Part shown: in pieces, positions 16,363 through 23,926 of the stretch
How the letters are laid out: every line of letters starts with the position of its first letter
Numbering within the stretch: position 1 is the first letter of the stretch
NCBI RefSeq assembly: GCF_001654985.1
Contig: NZ_LXEU01000037.1
Span: 1-64,000, forward strand
Source: Kluyvera georgiana ATCC 51603
GTDB taxonomy: Bacteria; Pseudomonadota; Gammaproteobacteria; Enterobacterales; Enterobacteriaceae
DNA: 64,000 nucleotides
Direction of reading: 5' to 3'
Notes under the pieces: generated by a model
Seen by the model: the letters and a program-made list of their open reading frames with translations, nothing else
Told to the model about the DNA's origin: nothing
Database searches by the model: none
Translations under genes and position numbers: made by a program

Positions 16363-16650
16363 TCAGTCTTTCTGTATTATCAATCGCGAATAGACAGTGG
16401 CTTTACTCGGGTCTGACGAAGATGACGATGCCATCTGATCGCTGACCTGCACAACTTTCCAACCCTGCTTTGCCAGATCGGGTAGTGTGCCTTTAATCCC
16501 TCCACCGCAAGTAAAAACGGTACTGTCAGTAATATCCTGACGCCCAGTTTCCAGCGCGCCAACTTCAGGGGAGCCACAAAAGTGCGCTTCCCCGGCGGCG
16601 GCTGTTGCGCTTAACCCTAGCAGAACGATTACCAGCAACGATTTTTTCAT
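16363..16650 (-). CDS. Hypothetical secreted protein, 95 aa
   Basis: The protein has a clear signal peptide (MKKSLLVIVLLGLSATAAAG). The mature 75 residues hold two Cys (HFCGSPE and VFTCGGG) that could form a disulfide, and a Ser-rich stretch (MASSSSSDPSK). An AGAGGAT ribosome site precedes the ATG and a terminator follows. I do not recognise the family. A periplasmic role is likely. Confidence 0.7.
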   Translation of the reverse strand: MKKSLLVIVLLGLSATAAAGEAHFCGSPEVGALETGRQDITDSTVFTCGGGIKGTLPDLAKQGWKVVQVSDQMASSSSSDPSKATVYSRLIIQKD

Positions 16651-16702
16651 CAGATCCTCTTTTTCATGATGCTATATTTCAAGCAAGGTAAGGCCGGAAA
16701 GA

Positions 16703-17071
16703 CTACATTTTTACATCGGCCCAGGTGAAGAATTTCGGCTCCAGGAAACGATTATTTGCGCTGCCTACCCTTATTGGCATTGGTTCAGCGCTGGTTACGG
16801 GGTATTTGAAATCAACTCTGATAAAGTTGTGCTCCCCACACTTATATATAATATATTCACTCCAGACTTTTTCATCGCCTTCTCTGTCAGATTTGTAGGT
16901 ATCTACATCGCAGGTATCACTTTTATTTCCTACTTTGCCTACAAGTTTACTACCAGATAACTCTAGCTTAGTGCCTTCAATAGTAATTGTACGTGATTTA
17001 AAATCGTTGTCGTTACAACCCGCAAGGAGTAGCGTAAGTATCCCTGCACTGAATAAGGTAGTGATTTTCAT
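16703..17071 (-). CDS. Hypothetical lipoprotein, 122 aa
   Basis: A lipoprotein signal (MKITTLFSAGILTLLLAGC) gives lipidation at Cys19. The mature part is charged and AT-rich in codon use and contains two further Cys in DTCDVDTY and IYKCGEH. The start at 17071 is chosen because the signal begins there; the frame is open to 17128 without a better start. Family not recognised. It belongs to a block of three AT-rich envelope genes. Confidence 0.72.
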   Translation of the reverse strand: MKITTLFSAGILTLLLAGCNDNDFKSRTITIEGTKLELSGSKLVGKVGNKSDTCDVDTYKSDREGDEKVWSEYIIYKCGEHNFIRVDFKYPVTSAEPMPIRVGSANNRFLEPKFFTWADVKM

Positions 17072-17451
17072 AGCAAGTCCGTTAATAAAATAAAAATTCA
17101 AAGTATTACAATGCAATGTTTTTGGCAATAAGCTATTAAATATTTTGTGAAAAACTACTAATAATAATGATGTGTAAGAAGTATGATTCTATAAATTTTA
17201 ATAAAGTCAAGAAAAGTGGCCAGGGAGCCGTAAGGAGATAAAGTCATCATCTTCTATGACATCACTCGGTAATACTATATCAACGGGTGATATACAGAGG
17301 GCTGAGTGCTGACGGCAAATTCTTCAGCGCCAAAGACGTTGCGCGATGCGGTTTACCCAAGAGAAAGCGAACTCGTTGTTACAGTATCGTAGTATTAGCG
17401 GTGGGCAACAGTCCACCGCTAGCTCATTTAATGCTTCATTCCTGAAAGCTA
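17072..17451. other. AT-rich gene-free stretch
   Basis: About 380 bases without a convincing frame. It should hold the promoter of the lipoprotein gene near 17080-17150. A stem with arms at 17396-17404 and 17413-17421 (TAGCGGTGG/CCACCGCTA) lies 30 bases past the end of the next minus-strand gene and may end its transcript, although the T run is poor. Confidence 0.5.
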
Positions 17452-18063
17452 TTAACTCAGGTACGGAAAAAACTTAAATGATTCCCAAAGCCCACTATTA
17501 AGCGACACCAACCCAACGGCTATGTATGCCAGTACCGCGATAAATGCAATACTATACAATACTTTTTTCTTTAACTTCTGCCAGAATTTAACTACCAGGA
17601 ATGACAATACAATTATCTCACCTAGCTGAATGAGCAATCGCGTTACCAGGTCACCAGCATCAAAAAGGTAAGCAAACTGAAGAGGGGCAAATAAGATGGT
17701 ATAAAAAATATAAAGGATTGAAAAAATGATCCTTGCCGGGATTGAAGCGAATCCCCCTTCATATATGAGCATTTGCGAAGCCTGTAGTCCTGGCGTTAAG
17801 ATAATTCCCCATAGCGTAAACCAGATAATAATTAAGGCGAGAACTTTGCGCGCGCCGCTGGCGAAAGCCAGCTGGTCTTCATAAGATATTGACGTAGATG
17901 TGGGCTGATGGAAATTTTCCCATGAGTTATTAACCGGCTGGGTGGGTTGGCTGGTGGGGGCTTCCCAGCTAGCAGCATTATCAGCACGCCACTTTTCATC
18001 ATACTGCTTAAAAGGCTGCTCACTTGTCACATATTTACCGTCGCTATCTCTTCTGACGCTCAT
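17452..18063 (-). CDS. Hypothetical membrane protein, 203 aa
   Basis: A 70-residue hydrophilic N-terminal region, rich in Gln, Ser, Thr and Trp (EAPTSQPTQPVNNSWENFH), is followed by three or four membrane helices (LALIIIWFTLWGIILTPG; ARIIFSILYIFYTILFAPLQF; LIQLGEIIVLSFLVVKFW; YSIAFIAVLAYIAVGLVSL). The N-terminus probably faces the cytoplasm. AT-rich codon use matches the two genes downstream. Family not recognised. Confidence 0.72.
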   Translation of the reverse strand: MSVRRDSDGKYVTSEQPFKQYDEKWRADNAASWEAPTSQPTQPVNNSWENFHQPTSTSISYEDQLAFASGARKVLALIIIWFTLWGIILTPGLQASQMLIYEGGFASIPARIIFSILYIFYTILFAPLQFAYLFDAGDLVTRLLIQLGEIIVLSFLVVKFWQKLKKKVLYSIAFIAVLAYIAVGLVSLNSGLWESFKFFPYLS

Positions 18064-18455
18064 TGTTAACCCTCTGAATTTTATTGCTATAGTGTTTATA
18101 ATTAATACTTAACTGAAATTTTAATGTTAAGTAATATCAACTATCATAGCGTATCTAAAATAAATAAGAAGATTAAACATTAGCTCCAAAGACAATCCGT
18201 CAGCTTGCGGGTTATTACTTTGCGAATTCTGGCGTCTAATCCTCTGCCACTACATCACCTACCGTTTCATCAGCCGATTTGCCTGTGACCTGCCTGTTTC
18301 AACTCGTCCTGGTGGGCCACCAGCTGCGCATGGCATGGCACTTCGCTCGAGCGCTGGCAATTGCTTCCATTTTCACTTCATCCTGTATAGAGCGGGTAAT
18401 TAATTTATCCAGCACTTCAACACTGAATACACTTACTCCTATTTCACCGCGATCT
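18064..18455. other. Gene-free stretch at the left edge of the arsenic island
   Basis: The first 120 bases are AT-rich and should carry the promoter of the minus-strand membrane protein. From about 18200 the composition becomes balanced and the sequence reads like broken coding DNA in several frames, without a frame I can name. Confidence 0.4.
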
Positions 18456-18608
18456 CGGGGGCGACCTGGAAAACGGTTTGGACGTCCTTCAGCACTAGAT
18501 GAAAAACAGCAAATTATGGTGATTATAATGATTAAGGCTGGATTGAGGTTCAGCACCATTGCCCGGGAGTTCAGTACTACCCGGCAATCCATACTCCGGG
18601 TAGTACTG
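18456..18608 (+). pseudogene. Serine recombinase C-terminal remnant
   Basis: One frame reads RGRPGKRFGRPSALDEKQQ and ends with a helix-turn-helix, STIAREFSTTRQSILRV. This is the C-terminal linker and DNA-binding domain of resolvase/invertase-type serine recombinases. The catalytic N-terminal domain is missing upstream, and downstream codons do not fit the family. It is a broken copy and marks the left side of the arsenic island. Confidence 0.6.
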
Positions 18609-18611
18609 AAC
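18569..18611. repeat. Perfect 16-bp inverted repeat in the recombinase remnant
   Basis: GTTCAGTACTACCCGG (18569-18584) is repeated exactly in inverted orientation (18596-18611) around an 11-base centre. It falls where the recombinase recognition helix is encoded. It could be a recombination or insertion scar, or a fold-back duplication. Confidence 0.7.
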
Positions 18612-18649
18612 AGCAATAACTCTAAGTGCCTGGCTGGATGGTCTGCTCG

Positions 18650-18667
18650 GTGCCAGGAGCGGACGTT
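18650..18667 (+). repeat. Left copy of an 18-bp flanking repeat
   Basis: GTGCCAGGAGCGGACGTT. A copy with 16 of 18 identical bases lies at 22319-22336, at the other end of the arsenic and integrase genes, in the same orientation. Confidence 0.5.
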
Positions 18668-18705
18668 GTTAAGCTCATGCAGTATCGATTCACGAAGAAC
18701 ATACG

Positions 18706-19404
18706 TTATATTTTGTCCTGATTGACACGGGATGAAAGCTCCTGATGGCTCTCTTTTCGCTCGCTGTAACGATCTGCCAGATAACCGGTTTGTCCCTTAA
18801 GCAGCAGCGTGACTTTAAACAGCTCCTCGGCTACATCGACGATGCGGTCATACCATGACGAAGGTTTCATTCGTCCGTTTTCGTCGAACTCTTGCCATGC
18901 CTTGGCTACAGAGGACTGGTTGGGGATCGTAAACATCCGCATCCAGCGACCCAGAATACGCATCTGGTTCACGGCATTGAAGGACTGTGAACCGCCGCAG
19001 ACCTGCATTACCGCAAGTGTTTTGCCCTGCGAAGGACGAACCGCGCCTTCACTTAAGGGTATCCAGTCAATCTGCGCCTTCATCACCGCGCTCATAGCAC
19101 CGTGCCGTTCCGGAGAACTCCACACCATCCCGTCACACCATCTGACCAGACCGCGCAGCTCGGTGACTTTGGGATGCGTGTCCGGCGCATCATCCGGCAG
19201 GGGTAAACCGGAGGGGTTAAAGAGTTTCACCTCCGCGCCCATCGCTGTCAGCAGGCGACCCACTTCCTCCGCGGCAAAGCGGCTGTAGGAGCGCTCTCTT
19301 ACTGAACCATACAGGATCAGAATTCTTGGTGGCTCCTGCAGATGCAGGCGTTCAGCGATGTCTTGATCAAAGCATTCCGTATTCAGGGCAGGAAATTGTT
19401 CCAT
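18706..19404 (-). CDS. arsH: Arsenical resistance NADPH-dependent flavoprotein ArsH
   Basis: A 232-residue flavodoxin-like FMN protein. The phosphate-binding loop is [11 protein letters not shown], and [22 protein letters not shown] and [17 protein letters not shown] are typical of ArsH. ArsH oxidises trivalent organoarsenicals and reduces quinones with NADPH. It is transcribed away from arsR across an 85-base region that holds a candidate ArsR operator, so both sides are probably induced by arsenite. The Lys/Glu-rich C-terminal tail may be slightly extended relative to other ArsH proteins. Confidence 0.92.
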   Translation of the reverse strand: MEQFPALNTECFDQDIAERLHLQEPPRILILYGSVRERSYSRFAAEEVGRLLTAMGAEVKLFNPSGLPLPDDAPDTHPKVTELRGLVRWCDGMVWSSPERHGAMSAVMKAQIDWIPLSEGAVRPSQGKTLAVMQVCGGSQSFNAVNQMRILGRWMRMFTIPNQSSVAKAWQEFDENGRMKPSSWYDRIVDVAEELFKVTLLLKGQTGYLADRYSERKESHQELSSRVNQDKI

Positions 19405-19444
19405 TTTTCTCCTCCAGAGAGAGCAGATGATTTCAAAGTTAATA

Positions 19445-19462
19445 TATATGATTTATCATATG
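19445..19462. promoter_or_regulatory. Candidate ArsR operator between arsH and arsR
   Basis: TATATGAT-TT-ATCATATG is a dyad with 7 of 8 matching arm positions. It contains a TATGAT that may be the arsR -10. It resembles the ATCATATG core of known ArsR sites. Confidence 0.55.
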
Positions 19463-19489
19463 TGTATTCTAAAGGGAACGGAGAGGAAA

Positions 19490-19810
19490 ATGCTACAACC
19501 TGTTCAGCTTTTCAAAATCCTGTCGGATGAAACACGGCTCGCCATTGTCATGCTTCTGCGGGAGTCCGGAGAACTGTGCGTGTGCGATATCTGTGCAGCT
19601 ACCGCCGAATCACAGCCCAAAATATCACGCCATATGGCTATCCTTCGCGAGTCTGGGCTAGTTCTGGATCGTCGGGAAGGCAAATGGATTCACTATCGTC
19701 TGTCACCTCATATTCCTGCGTGGGCCGCTGAGACAATCACGACGTCCTGGCAGTGCCTTCGGGAAGATGTGCGGGAATGGTTGGCAAAGTCGGCCTGCCC
19801 CTCTTGCTGA
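19490..19810 (+). CDS. arsR: Arsenite-responsive repressor ArsR
   Basis: A 106-residue winged-helix repressor of the ArsR/SmtB family. The arsenite site is the Cys triad C30, C32, C35 in ELCVCDIC, and the recognition helix is SQPKISRHMAILRESGLV. Binding of As(III) or Sb(III) releases DNA and induces arsH and arsB-arsC. The ATG at 19490 follows GAGAGG; the frame runs further upstream but would cover the operator. The C-terminal CPSC pair is not needed for sensing. Confidence 0.93.
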   Translation: MLQPVQLFKILSDETRLAIVMLLRESGELCVCDICAATAESQPKISRHMAILRESGLVLDRREGKWIHYRLSPHIPAWAAETITTSWQCLREDVREWLAKSACPSC

Positions 19811-19819
19811 GGAAGGAAA

Positions 19820-19841
19820 ACATATTCACATAATCATATGT
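19820..19841. promoter_or_regulatory. Possible second ArsR-type site before arsB
   Basis: Inverted arms ACATAT and ATATGT flank TCACATAATC. The ATAATCATATG part repeats the motif seen before arsR. It could bind ArsR inside the operon or be an old operator. Confidence 0.35.
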
Positions 19842-19854
19842 AACGGGGTTTGAA

Positions 19855-21144
19855 ATGTTTTTGGCAGGGAGTATATTTTTACTGACGCTGGTACTGGTGA
19901 TCTGGCAACCCAGAGGCCTGAGTATTGGCTGGAGCGCGAGTATCGGGGCTGTGCTGGCGCTGGTAACTGGTGTCATCCATATCACTGATATTCCCGTTGT
20001 CTGGAATATCGTCTGGAACGCGACAGCGGCATTTATTGCGGTCATTATCATCAGCCTGCTGCTCGATGAGGCTGGCTTCTTTGAGTGGACCGCATTGCAC
20101 GTCTCCCGCTGGGGTAACGGGCGTGGTCGCCTGCTGTTTACCTGGATAGTGTTGCTCGGTGCCGCTGTCGCTGCTTTGTTCGCCAATGACGGCGCCGCGC
20201 TGATCCTGACACCCATTGTGATTGCGATGCTGCTTGCAATGGGATTCAGCAAGGGCACAACACTGGCCTTTGTGATGGCCGCAGGATTTATAGCAGATAC
20301 GGCCAGCCTACCGCTCATTGTTTCTAACCTGGTGAATATCGTCTCGGCGGACTTTTTCGGTCTGGGCTTTACGCAGTATGCCTCCGTTATGATCCCCGTA
20401 GATGTGGCCGCGATTGCGGCCACGCTGGTCATGCTGCATCTCTTCTTCCGCAGGGACATTCCGGCGACGTATGACGTTTCGCTGCTGAAGACGCCTGCCA
20501 GTGTGATAAAAGATCTGGCAACGTTCAGGGTGGGCTGGATTGTCCTGTTATTACTGCTTGTCGGTTTCTTTGTGCTGGAGCCTCTGGGGATCCCGGTCAG
20601 TGCGATAGCGGCTACTGGCGCAGCAGTACTGTTTATAGTGGCGAAAAGAGGTCATGCCATCAACACCGGAAAAGTCCTGCGCGGTGCGCCATGGCAGATT
20701 GTTATTTTTTCGCTGGGCATGTACCTGGTGGTCTATGGCCTGCGCAATGCAGGACTCACGGAGTATCTGTCTGACGTGCTGAACCTGCTGGCAGAAAAGG
20801 GGTTATGGGCAGCAACGTTCGGCACCGGTTTCCTGACCGCGTTCCTGTCATCGGTGATGAACAATATGCCGACGGTGCTGATTGGCGCACTGTCGATTGA
20901 CGGGAGTACGGCGACTGGCGTCGTCAAAGAGGCTATGATTTATGCCAATGTGATTGGCTGCGATTTAGGCCCAAAAATCACCCCGATTGGTAGTTTGGCA
21001 ACCTTGCTTTGGCTGCATGTGCTTGCCAAGAAAAATATAACGATTACATGGGGATATTACTTCCGCACCGGCATTATCATGACTCTTCCGGTGCTGTTTG
21101 TCACTCTGGCCGCGCTGGCGTTGCGGCTCTCCATCACTTTGTAA
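19855..21144 (+). CDS. arsB: Arsenite efflux pump ArsB
   Basis: A 429-residue inner-membrane protein with about twelve helices that expels As(III)/Sb(III) using the proton gradient. It has the standard ArsB length and signatures ([85 protein letters not shown]). No arsA ATPase gene is present, so it works alone. It lies 44 bases after arsR and 12 before arsC. Confidence 0.95.
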   Translation: MFLAGSIFLLTLVLVIWQPRGLSIGWSASIGAVLALVTGVIHITDIPVVWNIVWNATAAFIAVIIISLLLDEAGFFEWTALHVSRWGNGRGRLLFTWIVLLGAAVAALFANDGAALILTPIVIAMLLAMGFSKGTTLAFVMAAGFIADTASLPLIVSNLVNIVSADFFGLGFTQYASVMIPVDVAAIAATLVMLHLFFRRDIPATYDVSLLKTPASVIKDLATFRVGWIVLLLLLVGFFVLEPLGIPVSAIAATGAAVLFIVAKRGHAINTGKVLRGAPWQIVIFSLGMYLVVYGLRNAGLTEYLSDVLNLLAEKGLWAATFGTGFLTAFLSSVMNNMPTVLIGALSIDGSTATGVVKEAMIYANVIGCDLGPKITPIGSLATLLWLHVLAKKNITITWGYYFRTGIIMTLPVLFVTLAALALRLSITL

Positions 21145-21156
21145 TGAGATACAGAT

Positions 21157-21582
21157 ATGAGCAACATTACCATCTATCACAACCCTGCTTGCGGTACTTC
21201 TCGCAACACGCTGGAGATGATCCGTAATAGCGGCAACGAACCAACGATAATTTATTATCTCGATACGCCACCGACCCGTGATGAGCTGATTAAACTTATT
21301 TCAGATATGGGAATTACGGTGCGTGAATTACTGCGTAAGAATGTTGAGCCTTATGAACATCTGGGTCTTGATGAAGAAAAATTTAGTGATGAGCAGTTGA
21401 TGGATTTTATGCTTCAACATCCGATCCTGATTAACCGGCCGGTAGTCGTTACGCCGCTTGGCACTCGTCTTTGCCGCCCTTCAGAAATAGTGTTGGATAT
21501 TCTACCGGAAGGTCAGAAAGGAGCGTTTACCAAAGAGGATGGTGAGAAGGTCATTGACGAAACGGGGAAGCGGGTTAAGTAA
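21157..21582 (+). CDS. arsC: Glutaredoxin-dependent arsenate reductase ArsC
   Basis: A 141-residue enzyme that reduces As(V) to As(III) for export by ArsB. The catalytic Cys12 is in YHNPACGTSRN together with His8, and the arginines that bind arsenate appear in LLRKN and in NRPVVVTPLGTRLCRP. The length and the C-terminus GEKVIDETGKRV match plasmid and chromosomal ArsC of the glutathione/glutaredoxin class. Confidence 0.95.
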   Translation: MSNITIYHNPACGTSRNTLEMIRNSGNEPTIIYYLDTPPTRDELIKLISDMGITVRELLRKNVEPYEHLGLDEEKFSDEQLMDFMLQHPILINRPVVVTPLGTRLCRPSEIVLDILPEGQKGAFTKEDGEKVIDETGKRVK

Positions 21583-21601
21583 TCTGCCCACTTCAAAATA
21601 T

Positions 21602-21631
21602 CGGACGCCTGTTCCGTTATGCGGGCGTCCG
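21602..21631 (+). terminator. Hairpin after arsC, probable terminator
   Basis: Perfect arms CGGACGCC and GGCGTCCG enclose 14 bases, 20 bases past the arsC stop. CTCTTCGCTC follows, a weak T tract. Confidence 0.5.
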
Positions 21632-21689
21632 CTCTTCGCTCATGAGAGACAACCATACTCAAATCTCCCATATTGCAGGGGATTTGAGT

Positions 21690-22291
21690 ATGAACACGTC
21701 ACCGTGGAACAAAGACCGTATTGTCGGCCAAAAAAGACCACTTCAGATATTCCATATCTGGGGAATCCGAATCAGGCTTGAACTAGAAGGTAAGATGCGC
21801 GATTTGGCTCTGTTCAATATGGCTTTGGACAGTAAGCTACGTGGCTGTGATCTGGTCAACCTCAAAGTATCTGATGTTGCATATGGTAGCTCGGTTTCCA
21901 GCAGAGCAACGGTGCTGCAACAGAAAACCGGTAGCCCTGTGCAATTTGAGATAACCAAAGTGACAAGAGAAGCTGTTGGTGCATTGATAAAGCTTGGAAA
22001 TTTGCATAGCAAAGACTTCTTGTTTCGGTCTCGGATCGGAACTAACCGGCACATATCAACCCGGCAATACAACCGAATTTTCATGGATGGGTAGAAAAAC
22101 TAGGTCTAGAAGCTTCGCTTTACAGCACACACTCCATGAGAAGAAGAAAACCTTACCTGATATACAAGAAAACCAAGAATCTCCGGGTGATCCAACTTCT
22201 GTTGGGCCATAAGAAACTGGAAAGCACAGTCCGTTATCTGGGCATTGAAGTCGATGATGCATTAGAGATCTCTGAATCGATCGAAGTATAG
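21690..22291 (+). pseudogene. Tyrosine recombinase (integrase), frameshifted
   Basis: The first frame starts MNTSPWNKDRIVGQKRPLQ and runs through ALDSKLRGCDLVNLKV, which carries the first catalytic Arg. It stops at 22092-22094. The second frame continues from about 22088 with WVEKLGLE, then SLYSTHSMRR, QLLLGHKKLESTVRYLGIEVDD and a stop at 22289-22291. All five catalytic residues (R, H-x-x-R, H, Y) are present, so one frameshift (one base lost, or two gained) near 22083-22090 is the only visible damage. It belongs to a group of about 200-residue integrases common next to mobile genes and is probably the former mobility enzyme of the island. Confidence 0.82.
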
Positions 22292-22297
22292 GGTCGT

Positions 22298-22319
22298 CAG
22301 GGCTGCAACAGCAGCCCTG
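22298..22319. repeat. Perfect hairpin after the integrase
   Basis: CAGGGCTGC-AACA-GCAGCCCTG is a perfect 9-bp stem, seven bases past the integrase stop and immediately before the right flanking repeat. There is no T run. Confidence 0.55.
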
Positions 22320-22336
22320 TGCCAGGAGCAGACCTT
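22319..22336 (+). repeat. Right copy of the 18-bp flanking repeat
   Basis: GTGCCAGGAGCAGACCTT, 16 of 18 identical to 18650-18667, same orientation. The 3.7 kb between the copies holds the arsenic genes and the broken integrase. Confidence 0.5.
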
Positions 22337-22373
22337 CATATTCATTCTGAAATATTGACCTAAAAATTCAGCG

Positions 22374-23273
22374 TTACATTTTCCGGTTAATACGCAACGC
22401 ATCCACAACGAGTGAAAAGGCCGGAGAGGGTTGTTTACGGCTGGGATAATAAAGATAGTAGCCGGGAAAAGGACGGCACCATTCTTCAAGCACCCGGATC
22501 AGTTTTCCTTCCTGCAGATGTGTGCCGAACTCCTCTTCAGGTAAAAAGGCAATGCCCAGTCCGGCAAGAGCGGCGTCAACGACGTGTTCCGATGTGTTAA
22601 ACGTCAGTTGGCCTTCAACCCGAACGTGGAATTTGCCGTTTTCCTGCTCAAACTCCCAGGTGTAGATTTTCCCCGATTGAACCATACGCTCATTAATACA
22701 GCAGTGTTGCATCAGATCGCGTGGCGTCTTAGGGGCGGCGTACCGGGCAAAATACTCAGGGGAAGCTACAGCCGCCATGCGCAGTTTCGGGCCAATGGGT
22801 ACGGCTATCATATCCTTGTCGATAGTGTCTCCGAGCCGCACCCCGGCATCAAAACGATCCGCAACGATATCCCGGAACCCGTGGTTGGCATCAAACTCAA
22901 TATGAATATCAGGATATTCGCGTAACAGTGGTGTCAGCTTTGGCAGCAGCGTGGTCTTCAGAACATTAGGTCCACAGGTAATACGGACGGTCCCCGCAGG
23001 TTTATCACGCAGTGTCGTCAGCATGTCCAGCTCGGCTTCAATCTCATCAATACGATGGCCCACAGACTGCAGCAGTCGCTCCCCGGCAGCCGTCACTGAC
23101 ACACTGCGCGTGGTCCTTGTCAGCAGGCGGATTTGCATCCGTTCTTCCAGCCCGGAAATCGCCTGGCTCAGTGCGGGCTGGGTCACGCCGAGCTGGGCGG
23201 CAGCGCGCGTAAAGCTGCCCTCACGCGCCACGGTGACGAAAGAGAGTAAATCGTTGAGATTGCGTCTGGCCAT
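22374..23273 (-). CDS. LysR-family transcriptional regulator
   Basis: A 299-residue LTTR. The N-terminal helix-turn-helix is DLLSFVTVAREGSFTRAAAQLGVTQPALSQAISGLEERM, followed by the two-lobe effector domain (TVRITCGPNVLKTTLLPKLTPLLREYPDIHIEF). The MIAVPIGP and CCINERMVQSG segments resemble the CrgA/DmlR-like branch that often controls a nearby reductase gene. It is divergent from the truncated gene at 23366, whose intact ancestor may have been its target. Confidence 0.9.
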   Translation of the reverse strand: MARRNLNDLLSFVTVAREGSFTRAAAQLGVTQPALSQAISGLEERMQIRLLTRTTRSVSVTAAGERLLQSVGHRIDEIEAELDMLTTLRDKPAGTVRITCGPNVLKTTLLPKLTPLLREYPDIHIEFDANHGFRDIVADRFDAGVRLGDTIDKDMIAVPIGPKLRMAAVASPEYFARYAAPKTPRDLMQHCCINERMVQSGKIYTWEFEQENGKFHVRVEGQLTFNTSEHVVDAALAGLGIAFLPEEEFGTHLQEGKLIRVLEEWCRPFPGYYLYYPSRKQPSPAFSLVVDALRINRKM

Positions 23274-23365
23274 GATTGTTTTCGGTCCATTTATAAATTT
23301 TACTTATAAGGGTATTAAGTATTCATTAGCTAGTTAACCCGCTGCATATTGGTAACAATAATGCG

Positions 23366-23662
23366 ATGAAAAAGTCAACGCTAACCCTTATGCAAAACGC
23401 TTACCGCAGAACATCACTGCTGCTCCTTGCCGGCCTGCTTTTCGTCACGCAGTCCGCTATGGCGGGTGACAACGACCGGGGAGTGGCGCAGGAGACGCTT
23501 ATGAAAATTGAGATCATTGTGGAGGGAGAAACCGCCACCGCCACCCTCTTTGATACGCCGACAGGCCGGGACTTTGCGTCTTTGCTTCCCCTCAGCCTGA
23601 CGCTGGAAGACTATGACGATATTGAGCGTATAGATGCATTTTTATCTCCAGTCTGTTCGTGA
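23366..23662 (+). pseudogene. Truncated exported cyclophilin-like protein
   Basis: A signal peptide (RRTSLLLLAGLLFVTQSAMAG) is followed by MKIEIIVEGETATATLFDTPTGRDFASLLPLSLTLEDYDDIERID, the first half of the bacterial cyclophilin-like fold. Family members continue for about 60-70 residues with a conserved P-RKLS and GDLTYYAPWGN-type region; here the frame turns into AFLSPVCS and stops. The 3' half is probably deleted. The 98-residue product could still be made, but is unlikely to fold. Confidence 0.6.
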
Positions 23663-23736
23663 CGCTTATAGCGCGCCTGTTTCAGCAGACTGGATCAGGA
23701 CAATGAAGGAGATAAGCGCATTAAAATCATCGACTG

Positions 23737-23751
23737 ATGCGTATTACGCAT
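23737..23751. repeat. Palindrome between converging genes
   Basis: ATGCGTA-T-TACGCAT is a perfect 7-bp dyad inside a larger imperfect one (CTGAT ... ATCAG, 23734-23758). It looks like an operator but no promoter-oriented gene is beside it; it may be left from a deleted gene. Confidence 0.4.
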
Positions 23752-23891
23752 TAATCAGCGTTAACAATTTTATGAAGTCAGTTGCAACATGGCTTTAACA
23801 AGTATCTGTTGTGCGAAGGGGATTGATCGCATGCCAAAAATGATGACTGCGTTTTGTGACCGTGATCATTTCGGCAGATGGTGGTGAGGGC

Positions 23892-23917
23892 TGGCTACGC
23901 AACAGAGCGCGTAGCCA
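23892..23917 (-). terminator. Hairpin downstream of cheV
   Basis: Perfect 9-bp arms TGGCTACGC and GCGTAGCCA enclose eight bases, ten bases past the cheV stop. No T run follows on the minus strand, so it is a weak or Rho-assisted terminator at best. Confidence 0.45.
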
Positions 23918-23926
23918 CAGGGAGGA

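Noticed and set aside
18299..18616. Minus-strand 105-codon frame opposite the recombinase remnant
   Set aside because: The plus strand reads as a serine-recombinase C-terminus; the minus frame has no recognisable domain or ribosome site.
18064..22373. Complete prophage or active integrative element
   Set aside because: Only two broken recombinases and ars genes are present; no structural, replication or tRNA attachment-site genes are seen.
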